Source: DASRHK01 sp035650495
Lineage (GTDB): Bacteria > Pseudomonadota > Gammaproteobacteria > Nevskiales > Nevskiaceae
Assembly: GCA_035650495.1 (NCBI GenBank)
Contig: DASRHK010000128.1
Location: 1-28,533, forward strand
DNA: 28,533 nucleotides
Direction of reading: 5' to 3'
Position numbers and translations under genes: made by a program. Positions within the stretch are counted from its first letter, which is position 1, and each line of letters opens with the position of its first letter. Below, in pieces: positions 23,648-28,533 of the stretch. The notes under the pieces are model-generated. The model searched no databases, was not told where the DNA came from, and worked only from the letters and a program-made list of their open reading frames with translations.

Positions 23648-24678
23648 GCGCGAACCTTTCCCCCAGCTCGCCATTGCGCGCGCGCACCCGCCGGCCGCGG
23701 ATCTCTCGACCGCGCCTGCTCGTGCAGAGCGCCGCCGACGCCGAGGATGATCGCCGCCGGCTGCTCGCGGGCCTGCTCGAGCGTCCGGCGCGCATCGAGC
23801 CCAAGCATTTCTACGATGCGCAAGGCAGCGCGCTCTATGCCGCGATCACGCGGCTCGCGGAGTACTACCCGACGCGTCTCGAAGCCCACGTGCTGGCGAC
23901 GCATCGCGAGGAGATCACCGCGCAGCTGCCGCAGCGCGGCCAGTGGGTCGATCTCGGCTGCGGCGACGGCGACAAGGTCCTGCCGTGGCTGCAGGCGACG
24001 CAGGCGCAGCGCTACATCGCGGTCGACGCCGCGCAGGAATGGCTCGCCGCGACGATCGAGCAGTTCGCCACCCGCCATCGCGAGATCGAGTCGATCGGCG
24101 TCGTCACCGATCTTTCCGGCGGCTGGTCGCTGCAGCACCTGCTGCACGAGTGCCCGCCCTGCCCGCCGGTGTTCTTCTATCCGGGATCGTCGATCGGCAA
24201 TTTCGATCCCGAGCCCGCGATCGCCCTCTTGCGCAAGGTGCGCGAGCACTGCGGCGAGGATGGCTGCCTGCTGATCGGCGTCGATCTCACGCGCGACGCG
24301 AAGCGCCTGTGCGCCGCGTACGACGACGCGATCGGCGTGACCGCCGCGTTCAACCTGAACGTGCTGCGCGTCGTCAACCGCATGCTCGACGCCGACTTCG
24401 ATCCGCGCCGATTCGCGCACGTCGCGCGCTTCGACGAGCGCGAATCGCGCGTCGAGATGCATCTGATGTCGCGCGAGCGTCACAGCGTACGGTTCGGTAC
24501 GCCGGCGGACACGCGCCGGAACTTCGAATTGGGCGAGACAATCATTACGGAGTGCTCCTACAAGTATTCGGCGAGAGGGTTTGCAGACATGCTCGACGCT
24601 GCGGGATTCACTCAGCATCAGCTGTGGACGAGCGGTGAAGCGGCGCCTTCCTTCGGTGTCTTCCTCGCGCGGGCTTGA
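23644..24678 (+). CDS. egtD: L-histidine N-alpha-methyltransferase EgtD
   Basis: 344 residues; ATG 23644 overlaps the activator's stop. EgtD makes hercynine (trimethylhistidine) from histidine with three SAM molecules, the first step of ergothioneine synthesis, in the cytosol. Family features: KHFYDAQGSALYAAITRLAEYYPTRLE (its core at 54-80), SAM loop DLGCGDGDK (103-111), FFYPGSSIGNFDP, and a C-terminal ECSYKYS and F(A)DMLDAAGF region (DUF2260-type). The first 25 residues are basic and variable. It is directly followed by egtB, giving the minimal two-gene pathway. The length is slightly above the mycobacterial enzyme because of the N-terminal extension. Confidence 0.95.
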   Translation: MSANLSPSSPLRARTRRPRISRPRLLVQSAADAEDDRRRLLAGLLERPARIEPKHFYDAQGSALYAAITRLAEYYPTRLEAHVLATHREEITAQLPQRGQWVDLGCGDGDKVLPWLQATQAQRYIAVDAAQEWLAATIEQFATRHREIESIGVVTDLSGGWSLQHLLHECPPCPPVFFYPGSSIGNFDPEPAIALLRKVREHCGEDGCLLIGVDLTRDAKRLCAAYDDAIGVTAAFNLNVLRVVNRMLDADFDPRRFAHVARFDERESRVEMHLMSRERHSVRFGTPADTRRNFELGETIITECSYKYSARGFADMLDAAGFTQHQLWTSGEAAPSFGVFLARA

Positions 24679-24688
24679 GGAAATTCCG

Positions 24689-26038
24689 GTGAGCTCCGTG
24701 GTCCCGCTGCATCCACCCGTGACGACCGAGAACGCGCCGCCGCGGCAGCGCCAGCTCGCCGCGCAGTACCAGGCGGTGCGCGCGCGCACGCTCGGCTTGA
24801 TCGGCGGGCTCTCCGCGGAAGACTGCCAGCTGCAGTCGATGAACGACGCGAGCCCGGTGAAGTGGCACCTCGCGCACACGACGTGGTTCTTCGAGACCTT
24901 CGTGCTCGAGCTCGCGCAGCGCGGCTACCGCGCGGTCAACGCGAAGTATCGCGTGCTGTTCAATTCCTACTACGTCGGCGTCGGCGCGCGCCATCCGCGC
25001 GGCGATCGCGGCTTGCTGTCGCGGCCCTCGCTCGAGGAAGTGCTGGTCTATCGCCGCAAGGTCGACACGCGCCTGGTCGACGGCCTGCTGCAGGGCGGCT
25101 GGTCCGACGAGATCCTCGACCGCGTGCAGCTCGGGCTCGAGCACGAGTGCCAGCACCAGGAGCTGATCCTCACCGACATCAAGCACCACTTCTGGTGCAA
25201 TCCGCTGCGGCCCGCGTACAAGGCCGCCGGCGCCAATCTCAACCTCGGCGAGCGCCCGAGCGAGCTCGAGTTCGTCGGCTACGAAGGCGGGCTCGCGGAG
25301 ATCGGCCACGACGGCGACGGTTTCGTGCTCGACAACGAGAAGCCGCGCCATCGCGTGTGGCTCGAGCCGTTCGAGATCGCATCGCGCCCGGTCACCAACG
25401 CCGAATACATGGAATTCATCGCCGACGGCGGCTATCGCAAGGCGCAGTACTGGCTGTCCGACGGCTGGGACCTTCGCGAGCGCGAAGGCTGGCGCGCTCC
25501 GCTGTACTGGCTCGCGGAGGATTCCGACACGCCACGCGTGTTCACGCTCGCAGGCATGATCGAGATCGACCCGGATGCGCCGGTGTCGCATCTGAGTTAC
25601 TACGAAGCCGACGCGTACGCGCGCTGGGCCGGCGCGCGACTGCCCACCGAAGCGGAATGGGAGCGCGTCGCGCAGGATGCGGGCGCGATTCCCGACACTG
25701 CGAACCTGCTCGAGCGCGGATTGCTCAGCCCGAGCGCCGGCAACGGCGAGGGCCGCGTGCGTCAGCTGTTCGGCGACGTGTGGGAATGGACCGGCAGCGC
25801 CTACCTGCCGTATCCGGGATACAAGCCGCTCGCCGGCGCGCTCGGCGAGTATAACGGCAAGTTCATGGTGAATCAGATGGTGCTGCGCGGCGGCTCGTGT
25901 GTGACGCCGCGCGCACAGGCTCGGGCGACGTATCGCAACTTCTTCGCGCCGGGTGCGCGTTGGCAATTCGCCGGCGTGCGGCTCGCGCGCTCGGTCGGGA
26001 GTCGCGGCGTTCGCGAGCCATCCCTGGGGGTCGCTTGA
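24689..26038 (+). CDS. egtB: Ergothioneine sulfoxide synthase EgtB
   Basis: 449 residues from GTG 24689, which has a GAGGAAA ribosome binding site 10 bases after the egtD stop (GTG 24698 is an alternative). A non-heme iron enzyme that joins hercynine to a thiol donor (cysteine or gamma-glutamylcysteine) with O2. The N-terminal DinB-like four-helix domain (about 20-175) supplies the three-His iron site: His63 in WHLAHTTWFFE, and His152 and His156 in EHECQHQEL. The C-terminal formylglycine-enzyme-type domain (about 205-435) has LPTEAEWERVA, DVWEWTGS, LRGGSCVTP and the late FAGVRLAR. No egtA, egtC or egtE is nearby, so the sulfur donor and C-S lyase step are not shown here. Confidence 0.94.
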   Translation: MSSVVPLHPPVTTENAPPRQRQLAAQYQAVRARTLGLIGGLSAEDCQLQSMNDASPVKWHLAHTTWFFETFVLELAQRGYRAVNAKYRVLFNSYYVGVGARHPRGDRGLLSRPSLEEVLVYRRKVDTRLVDGLLQGGWSDEILDRVQLGLEHECQHQELILTDIKHHFWCNPLRPAYKAAGANLNLGERPSELEFVGYEGGLAEIGHDGDGFVLDNEKPRHRVWLEPFEIASRPVTNAEYMEFIADGGYRKAQYWLSDGWDLREREGWRAPLYWLAEDSDTPRVFTLAGMIEIDPDAPVSHLSYYEADAYARWAGARLPTEAEWERVAQDAGAIPDTANLLERGLLSPSAGNGEGRVRQLFGDVWEWTGSAYLPYPGYKPLAGALGEYNGKFMVNQMVLRGGSCVTPRAQARATYRNFFAPGARWQFAGVRLARSVGSRGVREPSLGVA

Positions 26039-26054
26039 AAACCAGGAGTCGACG

Positions 26055-26792
26055 ATGAGACACGCAATCATCCTGAGCGCCGCGGCGCTCTTCACCACCA
26101 TGGCGTCCGCGCAGACCGGCAGCATTCCCGATCCGAGCGATCCGAGCTCCGCGCCCGCGAGCGAGGATCGCACTTCGTCGGGGACGCGCGACACGACAGC
26201 CTCCCCGGCCACGCGCAAGTCCGACGGCGCTTCCACCACCGGCCGGAGCAGCAGCTTCAACGCGATGGAAAGCGCGGGCGGCACGCTCAACGACAAGGAC
26301 GCGACCTTCGTGAAGAAGGCGGCGTCGATCGGGCTCGAGGAAGTCGAGTCCGGAAAGCTGGCTGCCGACCATGCGGCCGATGACAAGGTCAAGAGCTTTG
26401 CCGACCAGATGGTGAGCGACCACGGCCAGAACAACGACGAGCTGAAGAGCATCGTCGAGAAGAAGGGCATCACCTTGCCCGATGCTCCGCAGGGCAAGCA
26501 GGCGGCGAGCGTGGCGCAGCTCAAATCCAAGAACGGCGCGGAGTTCGATCGCGCATTCGTCGCGGAGAACGTGAAGGGTCACCAGCAAGCCATCCAGCTA
26601 TTCACCACGGCGTCGAAGACCGCAAAGGATCCCGAGGTGAAGAGCTACGCGGAAAAGACGCTGCCGACGCTCAAGCACCATCTCGAGATGGCGCAGACGC
26701 TGCAGAAGTCCATCGGCGGCGCGACGGCCAGCGGCAAGACGAGCAAGTCGAAGAAGTCCGACGTCAAGCCGACGGACACCAGCGGCGGCTGA
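26055..26792 (+). CDS. DUF4142 exported protein
   Basis: 245 residues; ATG 26055 with AGGAG 8 bases upstream. Signal peptide 1-19 (ending TMASA), then a Ser/Thr/Pro/Asp-rich disordered stretch (20-70). A helical DUF4142 domain follows (about 78-222): LNDKDATFVKKAASIGLEEVESGKLAADHA, KSFADQMVSDHG, FDRAFVAENVKGHQQAIQLF and LPTLKHHLEMAQTL, the pattern of His- and acid-containing four-helix, ferritin-like bundles. A Lys/Ser-rich tail ends it. Periplasmic; function of the family is not established, although members are often induced by stress. It begins 16 bases after egtB and may be read with it. Confidence 0.88.
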   Translation: MRHAIILSAAALFTTMASAQTGSIPDPSDPSSAPASEDRTSSGTRDTTASPATRKSDGASTTGRSSSFNAMESAGGTLNDKDATFVKKAASIGLEEVESGKLAADHAADDKVKSFADQMVSDHGQNNDELKSIVEKKGITLPDAPQGKQAASVAQLKSKNGAEFDRAFVAENVKGHQQAIQLFTTASKTAKDPEVKSYAEKTLPTLKHHLEMAQTLQKSIGGATASGKTSKSKKSDVKPTDTSGG

Positions 26793-27398
26793 TCAGGCGA
26801 TCAGGAGCCAGATCGCAACGCCGACCATCAGCGTCGCCGACACGCGGTTGAGCAGCTGCGCCTGCCCGCGACGCAGGAGCAGCTCGCTCAGCGTGCGTCC
26901 GCCCTGCGCGTAGATCAGCAGGCTCGCGAACTCGATCAGGATCATCAGCACGAGCAGGAAGCCGATCTGCGGGGCGAGCGGCTTGCCGGGATTGATGAAC
27001 GGCGGCAATAACGCGCCCATGAACGCCCACGCCTTCGGATTCGATACTGCAGTGACGAACCCCTGAGCGCACAAGGCGGCCGGCGTGATGTCGGTCGCCT
27101 GCGCGAGATCGCCGACCGGCGCACGCCAGCTGCGCCACGCAGTCCACATCAAGTAAGCGGCGCCGCAGATCTTGAACGCGGTGAACACGCGCGGCGCTGC
27201 GATCAGGATGGCCGCGATCCCGGCCATCGCCGCCGAGCCGACGAGCGCGATGCCGGTCAGCTCGCCGAGCATCATCCACAGCGTGCGCTTGACGCCGATG
27301 CGGATCCCGAGCGTCATCGCCAGCGTCATGCACAGCCCCGGGCTCATCGCGATGAGCGCGAAGGTACCGGCGAATGCGAGCAGTCGGGTGGTTTCCAC
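26793..27398 (-). CDS. LysE-family exporter
   Basis: 201 residues from GTG 27398, the only start that keeps the first helix (LLAFAGTFALIAMSPGLCMTLAM). Six hydrophobic segments and the family signature near the N-terminus (SPGLCMTLAMTLGIRIGVK) plus NPKAWAFMGALLPPF in the fourth segment define the LysE/RhtB group, which exports amino acids or related metabolites across the inner membrane. The substrate cannot be told. Its stop is directly adjacent to the convergent DUF4142 stop, and its start diverges from nasT across 50 bases. Confidence 0.9.
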   Translation of the reverse strand: METTRLLAFAGTFALIAMSPGLCMTLAMTLGIRIGVKRTLWMMLGELTGIALVGSAAMAGIAAILIAAPRVFTAFKICGAAYLMWTAWRSWRAPVGDLAQATDITPAALCAQGFVTAVSNPKAWAFMGALLPPFINPGKPLAPQIGFLLVLMILIEFASLLIYAQGGRTLSELLLRRGQAQLLNRVSATLMVGVAIWLLIA

Positions 27399-27420
27399 AA
27401 CTCAATGATTGCACGGGACC

Positions 27421-27436
27421 TGGCATCGCAGTTGCA
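27421..27436 (+). promoter_or_regulatory. Sigma-54 (-24/-12) promoter before nasT
   Basis: TGGCATCGCAGTTGCA matches TGGCAY-N5-TTGCA with GG (27422-27423) and GC (27434-27435) 10 bases apart. Transcription would start near 27447, only two bases before ATG 27449. A sigma-54 promoter fits a nitrogen-regulation operon. The closeness to the ATG suggests a start further downstream. Confidence 0.7.
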
Positions 27437-27448
27437 TCGCACGTCTCC

Positions 27449-28033
27449 ATGTCCGGAGGGAATCCCGCGCGAGTGCTGCTCGTGGGAGGCGACGCTGCGC
27501 TCGCGGCGGCGCTGACGTCGGCTGGCTATTCGATCGTCCGCGCCGCCGAGGAGGACGATCTCTATGCGCTGGTCGAGCGCGACAAGCCCGACGCCGTCGT
27601 CGTCGCCGCCGAATCGCCTTCCCGCGACGTGCTCGAGCATCTCGCGCTCCTCAATCGCAAGCATCCGCAGCCGGTCCTGCTGTTCCACGACGGCAGCGAC
27701 GAAGCGGTCGTGCGTCGCGCGGCGCGCGCGGGCGTGAGCGCCTACGTCGCGCTCGATCTGCCGCCGGCGGTGCTGCGCTCGCTGATCGAAGTCGCGACGC
27801 TGCATTTCGAGCAGACGCGTGCGCTCAGGCAGGAGCTGTCGCGCGTGCAGCGGGCGCAGGCCGAGCGCCGCCTGATCGATGCTGCGAAGAGCCGCGTGAT
27901 ACAGACGCTCGGGCTCTCCGAGAACGACGCCTACAAGCATCTGCAGGTCCAGGCGATGAACGGCCGCCGCTCGATCGCCGACGTCGCGCGCGAGCTGCTC
28001 GGCGCGCAGGGAGCAGGCAATGAAGAAGATTAG
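27449..28033 (+). CDS. nasT: NasT-like ANTAR antitermination regulator with a degenerate receiver
   Basis: 194 residues from ATG 27449; GTG 27473, behind a GGAGGG motif (27455-27460) and exactly at the first beta strand, is the alternative. N-terminal receiver-like domain (about 10-125), coiled linker (FEQTRALRQELSRVQRAQAERR), then an RNA-binding ANTAR domain (about 140-185: RRLIDAAKSRVIQTLGLSENDAYKHLQ). NasT binds leader hairpins of nitrate assimilation operons and prevents termination. The receiver lacks phosphorylation residues: the acidic pair is GGD and the acceptor Asp is Ala in VVVAAESPSRD, as in AmiR-type pseudo-receivers, so control should come from the NasS-like partner encoded next with a 14-base overlap. 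Confidence 0.88.
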   Translation: MSGGNPARVLLVGGDAALAAALTSAGYSIVRAAEEDDLYALVERDKPDAVVVAAESPSRDVLEHLALLNRKHPQPVLLFHDGSDEAVVRRAARAGVSAYVALDLPPAVLRSLIEVATLHFEQTRALRQELSRVQRAQAERRLIDAAKSRVIQTLGLSENDAYKHLQVQAMNGRRSIADVARELLGAQGAGNEED

Positions 28034-28533
28034 GCTCGGCTTCGTGCGTCTGTGCGACGCCGCGCCGCTCGTCGTGGCACAGGCGCTCGGCAGCTACGCG
28101 CGCGAGAAGGTGCGCGTCGAGCTGGTGCCGCTGGCGTCATGGTCGGAGGTGCGCGATCGGCTGATCGTCGACGATGTGCAGGCCGCGCACTGCCTCGCCG
28201 GGATCCCGCTCGCGGCGCAAGCCGGCGTGTTCGGGCCGCAAGCCCGGCTGGCGACCGCGTTCACGCTCAATCACTACGGCAACGCGATCACGCTGGCGAC
28301 GTCGCTCGCCGGCATCCTGCGCAGCGGCAAGGCGAACTTCGTCGATTACGTCCGCAACCGGCGTCGCGAAGGCCGGCCGCTCGCGCTCGCGTCGGTGTTC
28401 CCGATCTCCAAGCACGAGTACGAGCTGCGCCACTGGGTCGCCTCGCTCGGGCTCGACCCGGGCACCGACATGCGCCTCGTCGTCGTGCCGCCGCCGGAGA
28501 CCGCGCGCGCGATGCGCAACGGCCGCATCGACG
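28020..28533 (+). CDS. nasS: NasS-like nitrate-binding regulator, 3'-truncated by the window edge
   Basis: 171 residues visible; ATG 28020 after GGGAGCAGG, overlapping nasT by 14 bases. It belongs to the NrtA/CmpA group of periplasmic-binding-type proteins (KIRLGFVRLCDAAPLVVAQALGSYARE, then LNHYGNAITLATSL and HEYELRHWVASLGLDP). There is no signal peptide, unlike the transporter component NrtA, which points to the cytoplasmic nitrate sensor NasS. NasS holds NasT inactive until nitrate or nitrite binds. The remaining half of the protein and any nitrate reductase or transporter genes lie beyond the window. Confidence 0.88.
   Translation, partial: MKKIRLGFVRLCDAAPLVVAQALGSYAREKVRVELVPLASWSEVRDRLIVDDVQAAHCLAGIPLAAQAGVFGPQARLATAFTLNHYGNAITLATSLAGILRSGKANFVDYVRNRRREGRPLALASVFPISKHEYELRHWVASLGLDPGTDMRLVVVPPPETARAMRNGRID

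Noticed and set aside
24608..26530. A 640-codon minus-strand open frame across egtB and DUF4142
   Set aside because: Antisense shadow of two clearly recognised genes.

Overview
This is a GC-rich window of ordinary-looking chromosome from a Gram-negative proteobacterium, most likely a betaproteobacterium. That placement is an inference from the yqjD-yqjE-yqjK-type operon, a sigma-54 factor with two sigma-54 activators, a periplasmic PQQ dehydrogenase with a fused cytochrome, AsmA, outer-membrane signals and a tRNA gene with encoded CCA. I saw no insertion sequence, integrase, phage gene or CRISPR array.

Layout. 1-4.0 kb (+): the end of a sugar catabolic cluster, with a 5'-truncated L-rhamnose isomerase-type enzyme, a DeoR regulator, an FHS-family sugar/H+ symporter that appears to start at CTG, and a zinc-free MDR oxidoreductase. 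4.05-4.14 kb: tRNA-Ser(GCT). 4.26-8.6 kb: a lone receiver protein, a PQQ dehydrogenase with C-terminal cytochrome c (-), a DUF2238 membrane protein, a UPF0016/GDT1 cation transporter, and two small proteins. 8.78-10.47 kb (+): a compact cluster resembling a reduced mer operon (Cys-rich secreted peptide, outer-membrane barrel, MerP-like and MerT-like proteins) with no merR or merA, followed by an S46 dipeptidyl-peptidase. 12.56-13.27 kb (-): a cytochrome c5-type protein and a 68-residue protein. 13.45-16.7 kb: a sigma-54 (rpoN) gene away from the usual rpoN neighbours, then two receiver proteins and a PAS-HisKA sensor with no ATPase domain. 16.8-17.66 kb: hemerythrin and a small charged exported protein that converge on a strong terminator. 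17.7-22.5 kb (-): an operon yqjD - yqjE - yqjK-like - small protein - NtrC-type regulator - AsmA. 22.67-26.04 kb (+): a divergent operon of a receiver-less sigma-54 activator, egtD and egtB (ergothioneine synthesis). 26.06-27.4 kb: a DUF4142 protein and a LysE exporter. 27.45 kb to the end: nasT-nasS type nitrate regulators, the last gene cut by the window edge.

Central theme. The window holds a sigma-54 factor, two paralogous sigma-54 activators with very similar DNA-recognition helices, and several good -24/-12 promoters. These lie before rpoN itself (13401-13416), before a 73-residue orphan gene (8647-8662, an essentially consensus site), before nasT (27421-27436), and more weakly before the 68-residue/cytochrome pair (13308-13323). 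I infer a local, self-activating sigma-54 circuit connected to nitrate sensing and possibly to redox and envelope stress. The other item that may be undescribed is the MerP/MerT-like cluster with its own predicted outer-membrane protein.
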